Shown here: positions 1 through 7,780 of the stretch, in pieces
Layout of the letters: each line of letters starts with the position of its first letter
How positions within the stretch are numbered: the stretch's first letter is position 1
NCBI GenBank assembly: GCA_947306365.1
Contig: CAMZGD010000002.1
Coordinates: 146,744 to 210,743 of the forward strand
DNA length: 64,000 bases
Source of the DNA: an uncultured Bacteroidales bacterium
GTDB taxonomy: Bacteria; Bacteroidota; Bacteroidia; Bacteroidales; UBA932
Reading direction: 5' to 3'
Made by a program: the position numbers and the translations under genes
Notes under the pieces: model-generated
Seen by the model: only the letters and a program-made list of their open reading frames with translations
What the model was told of the DNA's origin: nothing
Databases searched by the model: none

Positions 1-549
1 ATGCGAAGCAAGCTGTTCGTGTGCCTGGCCTGCGGCTGGACGGCCCGCTATTGTGCCACCGGACAGGAGAAGGCGCTGATCGAATACATCCTGCGCTGTC
101 CGGACCGTAGCATCCGGCCCCACGACCTTTTCGATGTAAGCTATGTGCTCAACAAGGGAAACCTCTACCTGACTTTCCTGACCTGCGAGAACGTCCTGGC
201 CGGCGATCCCCATCGTAAAGGACGCGAAAACGATCCGTTGCAGCGGAAACTCTCGTACATCCGCCACGATTCGGACGAATGCGGCGACAACTACGGGGCC
301 TGGTATCATTTCTTCGGCATCGCGCTCTACGGCCTGGTCCGTCCGGCCCTGGTCAGCCGTTTCGTGGCTTTGACGGAAAGCCTCGGCTCCTTTTTCTACG
401 AAGGAGCCGACCGGCAGGAGCGCCTCATCAACTGGTATGGCGCCATCTTCGGCGCCCGGTTCCGGAAGATGATGGAGGAAGGAACGTGGGGCGTTCCGCC
501 GCGGATCGGCGGCAGGACGGACTACCTGCTGCCCAATGGCCTGAACTAG
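1..549 (+). CDS. Hypothetical protein, possibly 5'-truncated by the window edge
   Basis: I do not recognise this gene. The frame is open from the first base and codes for 182 residues. The ATG at base 1 may be an internal methionine, so the true start could lie outside the window. The protein has several cysteines in its first 35 residues and aromatic-rich stretches in the middle (around YGAWYHFFGIALYG). I see no convincing signal peptide or recognised catalytic motif. It converges on upp, and the two stop codons share a CTAG at 546-549. Codon usage matches the GC-rich neighbours, so it is probably a real resident gene. Confidence 0.65.
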   Translation: MRSKLFVCLACGWTARYCATGQEKALIEYILRCPDRSIRPHDLFDVSYVLNKGNLYLTFLTCENVLAGDPHRKGRENDPLQRKLSYIRHDSDECGDNYGAWYHFFGIALYGLVRPALVSRFVALTESLGSFFYEGADRQERLINWYGAIFGARFRKMMEEGTWGVPPRIGGRTDYLLPNGLN

Positions 550-1199
550 TCTTTCGCGCCGAAGGCCAGGTCGCCGGCGTCGCCCAGGCCGGGGACGATG
601 AACGAGTGGTTGGTAAGTTCCTCGTCGATGGCGCCCACCCAGAATGTCACGCGCTTGTGGGGCAGGTTCTTCGACAGGTTTTCGACGCCGTCGCGGGAGG
701 CGACGGGACAGACGATATGGGTGTGCAGGGGTTCCCCGTTTTCCAGCAGGCTCTGGTAGGTCATCAGCATCGAGGCGCCCGAGGCGAGCATCGCGTCGGC
801 GATCACGAGGGTCTTCCCCTCGAGCTGCGGACAGCTCTGGTATTCGATCTGCATTTCACACTCGTTGCCTTTACCGTATTTGCGGTAGGCGGCGACGAAG
901 GCGTTCTGGGCATCGTCGAAGAAGTTGAGCAGGCCCTGGTGGACGGGCAGGCCGGCCCGCAGGATGGTGGCCAGCACCAGCGGGTCCGAAACCGTATGGA
1001 CCGTGGCGATGCCAAGCGGGGTCTCGACTTCCGATTCCTCGTAACGGAGCGTCTTGCTGATTTCATAGGCGAAGATCTCCCCGATGCGTTCGAGGTTCCT
1101 GCGGAAGCGCAGGCTGTCTTTCTGGATGCGCTTGTCGCGGATCTGTGCAAGGTAGTGTCCCAGCAGGGAATCCGTTGCTCCGAGCTGAATGGTTTTCAT
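546..1199 (-). CDS. upp: Uracil phosphoribosyltransferase
   Basis: Makes UMP from uracil and PRPP in the pyrimidine salvage pathway, in the cytoplasm. The protein has 217 residues, close to the usual 208-215. The PRPP-binding loop is seen as VIADAMLASGASM, and the C-terminal uracil-binding segment as GLGDAGDLAFG. I chose the ATG at 1199, giving MKTIQLG, over the GTG nine bases upstream because the ATG fits the family N-terminus. It appears to be a single gene between the unknown gene at the left edge and radC, which runs the same way. Family assignment is firm. Confidence 0.95.
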   Translation of the reverse strand: MKTIQLGATDSLLGHYLAQIRDKRIQKDSLRFRRNLERIGEIFAYEISKTLRYEESEVETPLGIATVHTVSDPLVLATILRAGLPVHQGLLNFFDDAQNAFVAAYRKYGKGNECEMQIEYQSCPQLEGKTLVIADAMLASGASMLMTYQSLLENGEPLHTHIVCPVASRDGVENLSKNLPHKRVTFWVGAIDEELTNHSFIVPGLGDAGDLAFGAKD

Positions 1200-1229
1200 G
1201 GGTGTCACAGGCTTTTTTACACCTTAAAG

Positions 1230-1913
1230 TTAGTAATTCTCGTCGGAAAAACTGAAATATTTTTTCTTTCCGATGATGATGTGGTCGACCAGGGCGATGT
1301 CGAAGACGGCGGCGGCGCGCCGGAGCGCTTCGGTCTGCGTCCGGTCCTGCTGGCCGGGAAGCGGATTGCCGGAAGGGTGGTTGTGAACCAGGATGATGCC
1401 GCTGGCGAGCCGTTCGACGGCTTTCTTCACGATGATCTTGATGTCGATGACCGTGGCGCTCAACCCGCCGGCGCTGACCCGTTCCTTGCCGAGCAGCTTC
1501 TGTCCCCGGTTGAGGTAGAGGACCCAGCATTCCTCGTGCGGCAGGTCGCGCAGGAAGGGTGACATCATCCTGGCGACCGTCTCGGACGAACGGATCGTCA
1601 GTTCGTCTTCGGGCAGTTCGGCGGCGAGCCGGCGTGCCAGTTCGAATGCGGCCTGGACGGTCGTCGCCCGGGCCGGACCGATGCCCGCGAGCCGGACCAG
1701 CTGCGGGACGCCCTGGCGGGACAGTTCGGCCAGCCGTCCGCCGCAGACGGCCAGAAGGGCCCTGGCCAGGTCCACGGCGCTGTGTTCCCGCGTCCCCGAT
1801 TGGAGCAGGATGGCCAGGAGTTCAGCGTTCGTAAGTGAGGAAGCCCCTTGTCGCATCAGCTTTTCCCGCGGCCGCTCTTCCTCATCCCAAGTCTTGATGC
1901 TATGGTTGTTCAT
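1230..1913 (-). CDS. radC: RadC-family JAB-domain protein
   Basis: RadC/YeeS-type protein with a JAB (MPN+) metalloprotease-like fold. The historic DNA-repair role is disputed and the biochemical activity is unsettled. From the ATG at 1913 it has 227 residues. An N-terminal helix-hairpin-helix region (LVRLAGIGPARATTVQAA) is followed by the JAB zinc motif HNHPSGNPLPGQQD. A longer frame starting at 1964 would begin inside the rpsT terminator hairpin, so I reject that start. The last codon lies about 30 bases from upp, so the two could be co-transcribed. Confidence 0.92.
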   Translation of the reverse strand: MNNHSIKTWDEEERPREKLMRQGASSLTNAELLAILLQSGTREHSAVDLARALLAVCGGRLAELSRQGVPQLVRLAGIGPARATTVQAAFELARRLAAELPEDELTIRSSETVARMMSPFLRDLPHEECWVLYLNRGQKLLGKERVSAGGLSATVIDIKIIVKKAVERLASGIILVHNHPSGNPLPGQQDRTQTEALRRAAAVFDIALVDHIIIGKKKYFSFSDENY

Positions 1914-1926
1914 GGTGTCGGGACAT

Positions 1927-1961
1927 AAAAAAACTTTCCAACAAAGGTTGGAAAGTTTTTT
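1927..1961 (-). terminator. Rho-independent terminator after rpsT
   Basis: The arms ACTTTCCAAC and GTTGGAAAGT face each other across a short AAAG loop. An A-run lies on one side and a T-run on the other, so the hairpin could work in both directions. It sits just past the rpsT stop and just before the radC ATG. Confidence 0.85.
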
Positions 1962-1986
1962 CAATCGTTACCGACAAAAAAGCAAT

Positions 1987-2241
1987 TTATGCGAGCTTGT
2001 TCACATAAACGGCAATTCCGCTCTTCAGGTTGGCGGCCTTGTTCTTGTGGATGACGTTGATCTTGGCCAGTTTGTCGATCATGGCGAACACCTTCGGCAT
2101 GGAAGCCTCGGCTGCTGCCTTTTCAGTGGTATTGCGGATCGCCTTGATGGCGTTTCTTGTCGTGCGTGCATAATACTTGTTATGCACTCTGCGTTTCTCA
2201 CTTTGGCGGAAACGCTTGTCTGCTGATGCGTGATTTGCCAT
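1987..2241 (-). CDS. rpsT: Small ribosomal subunit protein bS20
   Basis: Binds 16S rRNA early in 30S assembly. It has 84 residues, the normal size, and is strongly basic. It begins [18 protein letters not shown] and ends in the typical [12 protein letters not shown]. The frame can be extended upstream, but that would run through the tRNA-Glu gene, so the start is the ATG at 2241. The ATG lies about 20 bases after the 3' end of tRNA-Glu on the same strand with no terminator between them. One promoter therefore probably serves both. A strong hairpin terminator follows at 1927-1961. Confidence 0.97.
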   Translation of the reverse strand: MANHASADKRFRQSEKRRVHNKYYARTTRNAIKAIRNTTEKAAAEASMPKVFAMIDKLAKINVIHKNKAANLKSGIAVYVNKLA

Positions 2242-2261
2242 TACTTGATTTTTTATATTTT

Positions 2262-2336
2262 TGGTAGCGGGTAGGAGAGTCGAACTCCTCTTTAGAGAAT
2301 GAAAATCTCTCGTCCTAGCCGATAGACGAACCCGCC
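2262..2336 (-). tRNA. tRNA-Glu (anticodon TTC), CCA encoded
   Basis: Read on the minus strand it starts GGCGGGTTCGTCTATCGG. It has an anticodon loop TTTTCAT giving anticodon TTC, the T-arm GTTCGACTC, and an acceptor 3' strand ACCCGCT followed by ACCA. The acceptor stem closes with a G-U pair at its outermost position. The CCA end is present in the DNA. It is followed at once by rpsT. Confidence 0.95.
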
Positions 2337-2365
2337 AACATCCCACGCTGGTGAGAATGGGACCG

Positions 2366-2396
2366 CAAAGATAGAAAAAGATTTTTCAACTACAAA
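2366..2396 (-). promoter_or_regulatory. Bacteroidota promoter for tRNA-Glu and rpsT
   Basis: On the minus strand TTTG (2396-2393) is followed after 19 bases by TATCTTTG (2373-2366), an exact match to the Bacteroidota -33/-7 pattern. Transcription would start about 20-30 bases before the tRNA 5' end. Confidence 0.8.
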
Positions 2397-2427
2397 TTTT
2401 TTCTACCTTTTTACTTTGCCAACCCGG

Positions 2428-3411
2428 TCAGTGCCAGGAGTAGATGATGGCTTCCACCTGCCGGAGGTAGTCCCGCTTGTCGTATTTCGGGGCATAGACG
2501 AAGCCCTCGATCACGATCACGTCCTTGCCGTCCTGGCTGCGGAATGCGTCGCTGATGAACGGGCCGCCCATATAGTCGTTCTGGGTCTCCCAGAGCGAAC
2601 GGATTTCGGTGAAACTTCTGCCCCGGTAGGTCTTCTGCCAGTAGCCGGGCGTGATCACGGGATTGGTGATCATATAGCTGCCGTCGAGCGAGCCGGGCAC
2701 GTTCTCCTTCATCACTTCGTTCCGTTTCGCGACCAGCGCTTCCCGGGTGAACTGTTCTTCTCCGGTGTAGGGGAACCGGTAGATGAAGATGCCCTGGGTG
2801 GTGTAGGTGGTCTCATAGGAAATCCACGCGAAGTTGTCGGTCCGCTTCTTCAGCGAGTAGGACGACGGGAACCACGGACTGCCTCCGAACTGGCCCCGGA
2901 TGAGCGAGGCAAGGCCCTCGTTCGGGAAGCTCTTGGCATTGATGATGACCCGTTCCCGCTCCGCATCCTCGAAGGTCTCGCAGATCTTCTCGTCGTGCGA
3001 AAGGATGATTTCGGCCGCGGACGCCTCGTCGGGGGCGAAGACCGTGATCATCGTCTGGGGCTCCGCCCAAACGTTCTTGTTGATGACCAGTTTCTTGTCG
3101 CAGGTGTCGGCCAGGTGGACGTACAGGATGTTGCGGTGGAAGCGGAACACGTTGACGAACCCCTCGGGCGGCACGTTGTAGATCCGGTACTTGCTTTCTT
3201 TCTGCGGGGTGTAGGGATACTCCGCCTGCAGGACGGTGCGGATGGCGTTGCCGACTTCGGACGCCCAGAGTGCCTTGGAGGAAACGATCTCCACTTCGCC
3301 GGCCTTGCCGCTGATGGCGGGGAGAAGCTGCGGTTTCTTTTCTTTGGAGCAGGCGACCGCCAGGAGCAGGAGCCCCGGTAGCAGGACGGTCAGGATGGAA
3401 ATTCTTTTCAT
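2428..3411 (-). CDS. DUF4837 family lipoprotein
   Basis: Bacteroidota-specific lipoprotein of unknown function, 327 residues from the ATG at 3411. The signal peptide ends in a lipobox (LLLLAVACSKE), so the mature protein should be lipid-anchored at Cys21 and periplasm- or surface-exposed. The remainder is a soluble domain with the features of DUF4837 (GQFGGSPWFPSSY, FRSQDGKDVIVIEGFVYAP near the end). It closes the minus-strand run M23-like, dxr, rseP, DUF4837 and lies about 20 bases after rseP. The link to envelope proteolysis is inferred from position only. Confidence 0.88.
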   Translation of the reverse strand: MKRISILTVLLPGLLLLAVACSKEKKPQLLPAISGKAGEVEIVSSKALWASEVGNAIRTVLQAEYPYTPQKESKYRIYNVPPEGFVNVFRFHRNILYVHLADTCDKKLVINKNVWAEPQTMITVFAPDEASAAEIILSHDEKICETFEDAERERVIINAKSFPNEGLASLIRGQFGGSPWFPSSYSLKKRTDNFAWISYETTYTTQGIFIYRFPYTGEEQFTREALVAKRNEVMKENVPGSLDGSYMITNPVITPGYWQKTYRGRSFTEIRSLWETQNDYMGGPFISDAFRSQDGKDVIVIEGFVYAPKYDKRDYLRQVEAIIYSWH

Positions 3412-3433
3412 ATCGCTGTGCATTTTATTATCG

Positions 3434-4816
3434 TCAGAAGAGGCTGCGGATGTCGTTGCCGAACGCCAGGACCATCAACAACAGCAGCAGGGTCATCCCG
3501 ATCCATTCGGCGACTTCCATGAATTTGTCGGAGGGTTTCCTGCCGGTCAGCATCTCGAAGATCAGGAAGAGGATGTGTCCGCCGTCCAGGGCGGGGATCG
3601 GCAGCAGGTTCATCACGCCCAGCATGATGGAGAGCAGCGCGCAGAGCGTCCAGAACTTGTACCAGTCCCAGGAGTCGGGGAAGATGCGCCCGATGGCGAT
3701 GAAGCTGCCCACCGATTTGTAGGCCTTCGTCTTGGGCGAGAAGATCAGGCCGAGTTCCTGCACATAGCCCTTGATGGTGCTCCAGGTTTTCCGGGCGCCG
3801 GCCGGGATGGCGGAGAGCAGGTTGTAATCGCGGGTGGTGACCTGGAAGTATTTGTTCAGGTCGGTGTCGAGCAGGACGCCGATCCGTCCGGCCGTATCAA
3901 CCTGCAGCGGGATTTCGAGGTTCTGTTCCGTCCGGCGGACGCCGGCGGTGATCTCCATGCCGCGGTGCTTCAGGAGTTCTTTCTGGATCTGTTGCACGAT
4001 GAACATCGGCTGTCCGTCGACGCCGGTCAACGCGTCGCCGGCTTCCAGGCCGGAACCGGCGTTGGGCGAATCAGGCTGGACTTCCTTCACCACGAACGGG
4101 AAGGCCAGGTCGAACATGCCCGGCGTGTTGAGCATCGCGGGCAGATAGGCCGGGTCGATCGACAGGGTCAGGGTGTCGCCGTCGCGGAGGACCGTCGCGC
4201 TGCGCGCCTGCGTGCGCACCAGGTCCACCTGGAGGTTGCTGAAATTCTCGGTCGGCACGCCGTCGAACGCCAGGATGCGGTCGCCGTCGCGGAAGCCGAT
4301 CTCATAGGAGAGGTCGTTGACCGCCACGCCGTACACGGCATCCTCGTTGCGCAGGAATTCTTCGCCCCAGGTTCCGAGGATCGCCGCATAGAGCACGATG
4401 GCCAGGATGAAATTGAACAGCACGCCCCCGAACATGATGAAGAAGCGCTGCCAGGCTTTCTTCGTACGGAACTCGTAGGGCTGCGGGGGCTGCTTGAGCG
4501 CTTCGGTGTCCATCGATTCGTCGATCATGCCGGCAATCTTGCAGTAGCCGCCGAAGGGCAGCCAGCCGACGCCGTATTCCGTGTTTTCCGGATGGGCGTT
4601 CCACACCGGATCGTCGTTGGACGAGAAGAACTTGCAGTGCCATTTGCCGTCGAAGCGCTTGGCCTTGAACAGCGAACGCTTCGGGTTGAAGAAGAGGTAG
4701 AACTTCTCCACCCGGGTCTTGAACAGCTTGGCGAACGTATAGTGCCCGAATTCGTGGAAGAGGACGAGCAGCGAGAGAGCCAGGATGACCTGGATGATCT
4801 TGATCAGTACAACCAT
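3434..4816 (-). CDS. rseP: RIP metalloprotease, site-2 protease family
   Basis: Inner-membrane zinc protease that cleaves transmembrane substrates such as anti-sigma factors and leftover signal peptides. It has 460 residues. HEFGH at about residues 21-25 lies in the first membrane helix and provides two zinc ligands and the catalytic Glu. The second motif, PIPALDGGH, near residue 400, supplies the Asp ligand. Between them are a membrane helix (FFIMFGGVLFNFILAIVLY) and a PDZ-containing periplasmic region. The start overlaps the dxr stop by one base (TGATG). This dxr-rseP order is common in Bacteroidota. Confidence 0.95.
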   Translation of the reverse strand: MVVLIKIIQVILALSLLVLFHEFGHYTFAKLFKTRVEKFYLFFNPKRSLFKAKRFDGKWHCKFFSSNDDPVWNAHPENTEYGVGWLPFGGYCKIAGMIDESMDTEALKQPPQPYEFRTKKAWQRFFIMFGGVLFNFILAIVLYAAILGTWGEEFLRNEDAVYGVAVNDLSYEIGFRDGDRILAFDGVPTENFSNLQVDLVRTQARSATVLRDGDTLTLSIDPAYLPAMLNTPGMFDLAFPFVVKEVQPDSPNAGSGLEAGDALTGVDGQPMFIVQQIQKELLKHRGMEITAGVRRTEQNLEIPLQVDTAGRIGVLLDTDLNKYFQVTTRDYNLLSAIPAGARKTWSTIKGYVQELGLIFSPKTKAYKSVGSFIAIGRIFPDSWDWYKFWTLCALLSIMLGVMNLLPIPALDGGHILFLIFEMLTGRKPSDKFMEVAEWIGMTLLLLLMVLAFGNDIRSLF

Positions 4817-5988
4817 CAGACAGCTTTTCTGTTTATGATTTCGGCGGCCAGCCGTTTCGCTTCAAAATCCGTGCTATAGATTTGCTCGAGACAGGGTTTC
4901 TCGAGGAAGGGACAACGTGCCAGGACCTCCGCGATGACATCCGGAATGTCTCCGAAACGCAGCTTCCCTTCCAGAAAGGCGGCGACGGTCGCTTCGTTGG
5001 CCCCGTTCAGGATGCAGGTGGCGTTGCCGCCCTTCTCCAGGGCTTCGTAGGCAAGGCCGAGGCAGGGGAACCGTTCAAGGTCCGGCTGCGCGAAGTCGAG
5101 CCGGGCGAGCCGGGCGAAGTCGAGCCGGACGGTGTTCAGGTCGATGCGGCTGGGATAGGAGAGGGCGTACTGGATGGGGAGCCGCATGTCGGGCTGGCTC
5201 AGCTGGGCCATCACGCATCCGTCGGAGAACTGCACCATCGAATGGATGACCGACTGCGGATGGATCACCACCTCGATGTCTTCCGGCTCCACGCTGAAAA
5301 GCCAGCGGGCCTCGATCAGTTCCAGCCCCTTGTTCATCAGGCTGGCCGAATCGATGGTCACCTTGGCGCCCATCTTCCAGCGGGGATGGTTGAGAGCCTG
5401 GGCCGGCGTGGCGTTTGCGATCGCTTCGCGGCTGCTGTGCAGGAACGGGCCGCCCGAGCCGGTAAGCAGGATCTTTTCCAGGCGGGCGTGTTCGCCCTGC
5501 AGGCACTGGAAGATCGCGGAATGCTCCGAGTCGACCGGAAGGATCGGGGCGCCGTATCTGCGGGCCAGGGGCATCACCAGGGCGCCGGCCGCCACGAGCG
5601 TCTCCTTGTTGGCCAGGGCGATGGCCTTGCCCGCCTCGATGGCGGCAATGGTGGGCCGCAGCCCGCTGAAGCCGACCATTGCCGTAAGGACGATGTCGAC
5701 GGCCGGGTCGCGGACCAGTTCGCAGAGGGAGTCGATGCCCGTGAATACCTTGATGTAGAGCGGATCGAGTGCGGCGGCCACCTCGTCGTACAGGTCGGGG
5801 TTGCAGATCACCACGCTTGCCGGGTTGAACTTGCGGGCCTGTTCGATGAGCAGGCGGCTGTTGTTGTTGGCGGACAGCAGCTCCACGACGAAGCGGTCGG
5901 GGTGCTGTCCGACCACGTCGAGGGCCTGGGTGCCGATCGACCCGGTTGAACCGAGGATGGCGAGATGTCTCTTGGGTGGTTGTTCCAT
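4816..5988 (-). CDS. dxr: 1-deoxy-D-xylulose 5-phosphate reductoisomerase
   Basis: Converts DXP to MEP with NADPH, the committed step of the MEP isoprenoid pathway. It has 390 residues, a normal length. The NADPH-binding motif GSTGSIG is at residues 13-19, the metal-binding PVDSEHSAIFQ is near residue 150, and NKGLELIEA follows. It overlaps the M23-like gene upstream (TGA at 5990-5988 on the ATG at 5988) and rseP downstream, so the three are translated from one message. Confidence 0.97.
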   Translation of the reverse strand: MEQPPKRHLAILGSTGSIGTQALDVVGQHPDRFVVELLSANNNSRLLIEQARKFNPASVVICNPDLYDEVAAALDPLYIKVFTGIDSLCELVRDPAVDIVLTAMVGFSGLRPTIAAIEAGKAIALANKETLVAAGALVMPLARRYGAPILPVDSEHSAIFQCLQGEHARLEKILLTGSGGPFLHSSREAIANATPAQALNHPRWKMGAKVTIDSASLMNKGLELIEARWLFSVEPEDIEVVIHPQSVIHSMVQFSDGCVMAQLSQPDMRLPIQYALSYPSRIDLNTVRLDFARLARLDFAQPDLERFPCLGLAYEALEKGGNATCILNGANEATVAAFLEGKLRFGDIPDVIAEVLARCPFLEKPCLEQIYSTDFEAKRLAAEIINRKAV

Positions 5989-6770
5989 CAGAATGCGATG
6001 TAGAGTGCGGGATCCACCGGCTGGTTCTTATGGCGGAGTTCCAGAAGGATATGGGCCTGGGAGAGTTCGCCGGTCTCGCCGACCACGGCGATGGCGCTGC
6101 CGGCTTTCACGCGTTCGCCGACGCTCTTGAGCAGTTTGCCGGCGTGGCGGTAGATCGAAGTCAGGTCGTTGTCATGCTGCATCTTCAGGGTGCAGCCTTC
6201 CAGCTCGCTCCATTCTTCCGAGACGATGAGGCCGTCGAGCACGGCGCTCACCTGTGTCCCGGAGGGTGCCGTCACTTCCACGTACGGATGGCTTCCGGTC
6301 CGGCTGAACGCTTCCTTGACCGTCCCCTTCAGCGGCCGGGTGAACTTGAGGCCTTCCAGGGCTTCGATCCGGCCCGGGACGGGCGCGGCGGTCCGTTCGG
6401 CGTCCAGCTGTTCCACCTGGGCGCGCAGCAGCGAGTCGCTGGCCTCGAAGGCGGCCTGCCGGTCTGCGTCGATTTCGGTCTCTTCACGGGCAATCCAGAC
6501 GGAATCGATGGGGAGCGGCTCCCGTCCGGTGGCGACGCGCTGGATGTTGGCCACCTGGAAAGCCCACAGGTTGATGACCTTCTCCAGGGAATCGATCTTG
6601 CGGTAGTTCTCGAGGGCGGCCTGCCGGGTTTCCCGGGAAGGATAGCCGGGGATGGTCCGACGGAGCGGTGTATGGGCGATGAGCAGGTAGGCAAGCAGCA
6701 TTGCCACAAGCCCGAAGGCTCCGTAGGAAAGCAGTCCCCGCCTGTCGAATTTTCTTTCTTTTTTTGGCAT
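5988..6770 (-). CDS. M23/LytM-like membrane protein with altered active site
   Basis: It has 260 residues: a basic cytoplasmic start, one membrane helix (about residues 14-32), a helical stalk, and a C-terminal LytM/M23 fold from about residue 140. Active M23 enzymes carry HxxxD and HxH zinc motifs. Here the first reads HPYVE and the second AHILLE, so an Asp and the last His are replaced. YRHAG still keeps the middle His. The sequence therefore suggests a non-catalytic LytM domain, as in EnvC/NlpD-type activators of cell-wall hydrolases. That role is inference. It is the first gene of the minus-strand dxr-rseP run. Confidence 0.82.
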   Translation of the reverse strand: MPKKERKFDRRGLLSYGAFGLVAMLLAYLLIAHTPLRRTIPGYPSRETRQAALENYRKIDSLEKVINLWAFQVANIQRVATGREPLPIDSVWIAREETEIDADRQAAFEASDSLLRAQVEQLDAERTAAPVPGRIEALEGLKFTRPLKGTVKEAFSRTGSHPYVEVTAPSGTQVSAVLDGLIVSEEWSELEGCTLKMQHDNDLTSIYRHAGKLLKSVGERVKAGSAIAVVGETGELSQAHILLELRHKNQPVDPALYIAF

Positions 6771-6779
6771 AGATTTCCT

Positions 6780-6787
6780 TAACTTTG
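6780..6787 (+). promoter_or_regulatory. -7 box just upstream of ruvX
   Basis: TAACTTTG matches the TAnnTTTG consensus and ends six bases before the ruvX ATG, so a transcript would begin at or next to the start codon. I see no clear TTTG at -33. Confidence 0.5.
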
Positions 6788-6793
6788 CAAAAT

Positions 6794-7219
6794 ATGGACA
6801 GAATCATAGGAATTGATTACGGAAGAAAGCGGGTGGGGGTTGCGGCCAGCGACCCGCTGCGGATTTTCGCTTCCGCCCTGGAGACTGTCCCGTCTGCAAA
6901 GATAATAGATTATCTGAAAAGATATGCTGAAAACGAGACCATCCGGCGCTTCGTCGTAGGCTATCCGATGAACCTCGACAACACCCCGTCGGAGGCCGCC
7001 CGCGACGTAGACCAGTTCCTGCATCTGCTGAAGAAACACTTTCCGCAGGTTCCCGTCACCCTTGAGGACGAGCGCTTCACGTCGGTGCTCGCCCACCGGG
7101 CGATGATCGACGGCGGCGTGAAAAAAATGGACCGGCGGGACAAGTCGGCCGTGGACAAGGTGAGCGCGGCACTGATCCTGCAGACGTACCTCGACCGGAA
7201 CAATCCCGAGACGCTATGA
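6794..7219 (+). CDS. ruvX: Putative pre-16S rRNA nuclease / Holliday junction resolvase-like
   Basis: YqgF/RuvX family, RNase H-like fold. It is implicated in 5' processing of 16S rRNA and was earlier annotated as a Holliday junction resolvase. It has 141 residues from the ATG at 6794. The first acidic residue lies in IIGIDYGRKRVGVA, the second in LEDERFTS, and the last in DKVSAALIL. It is divergent from the M23-like gene and overlaps def by four bases (ATGA), so ruvX and def are coupled. Confidence 0.93.
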   Translation: MDRIIGIDYGRKRVGVAASDPLRIFASALETVPSAKIIDYLKRYAENETIRRFVVGYPMNLDNTPSEAARDVDQFLHLLKKHFPQVPVTLEDERFTSVLAHRAMIDGGVKKMDRRDKSAVDKVSAALILQTYLDRNNPETL

Positions 7220-7776
7220 TTCTACCGATATACCTGTATGGCTCCCAGGTCCTGCGCACGGCTGCGCAGGACGCCGACCTTTCCGACCGGGAAGGCCTCA
7301 GACAATTTGTGGCGGACATGATCGAGACCATGCACCACGCGGACGGATGCGGCCTGGCCGCACCCCAGGTGGGCGTTTCCAGGCGCATCCTGGTGGTCGA
7401 CGGCAACGACCTTTCCGACCGGTTCCCCGAACTCAAGGGCTTTCACCGCGAGATGATCAATCCCCGTTTCACTTTCGAGAGCGAGACGACCTGCTCCTAT
7501 GAGGAGGGCTGCCTGAGCATCCCCAATGTCGATGCGGAGATCTCGCGTCCGGAAAAGATACGGGTGCGCTATGTCAATCTCGATTTCGAGGAGGTGGAGG
7601 AATCGTTCGAGGGCTTCGCCGCCCGGATGATCCAGCACGAGATGGACCACCTCGACGGCGTCCTCTTCACCGACCACGCTTCGCCCATCCGCCGCAAGAT
7701 GCTTACCGGAAAGCTGATGAACATCAGCCGGGGCAACGTCCGCACCCGCTATCGCGTCAAGACAGATAAAAAATGA
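7216..7776 (+). CDS. def: Peptide deformylase
   Basis: Removes the formyl group from the N-terminal Met of new proteins; a metal enzyme of the cytoplasm. It has 186 residues, and all three family motifs are present: GCGLAAPQ, EGCLSIP (metal Cys) and QHEMDHLDG (two metal His and the catalytic Glu). It overlaps ruvX by four bases and is followed after four bases by the phosphomutase gene, so the three form one operon. Confidence 0.97.
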   Translation: MILPIYLYGSQVLRTAAQDADLSDREGLRQFVADMIETMHHADGCGLAAPQVGVSRRILVVDGNDLSDRFPELKGFHREMINPRFTFESETTCSYEEGCLSIPNVDAEISRPEKIRVRYVNLDFEEVEESFEGFAARMIQHEMDHLDGVLFTDHASPIRRKMLTGKLMNISRGNVRTRYRVKTDKK

Positions 7777-7780
7777 CGAT

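Noticed and set aside
1230..1964. Longer RadC start at 1964
   Set aside because: Would place the start inside the rpsT terminator hairpin; the ATG at 1913 fits the family.
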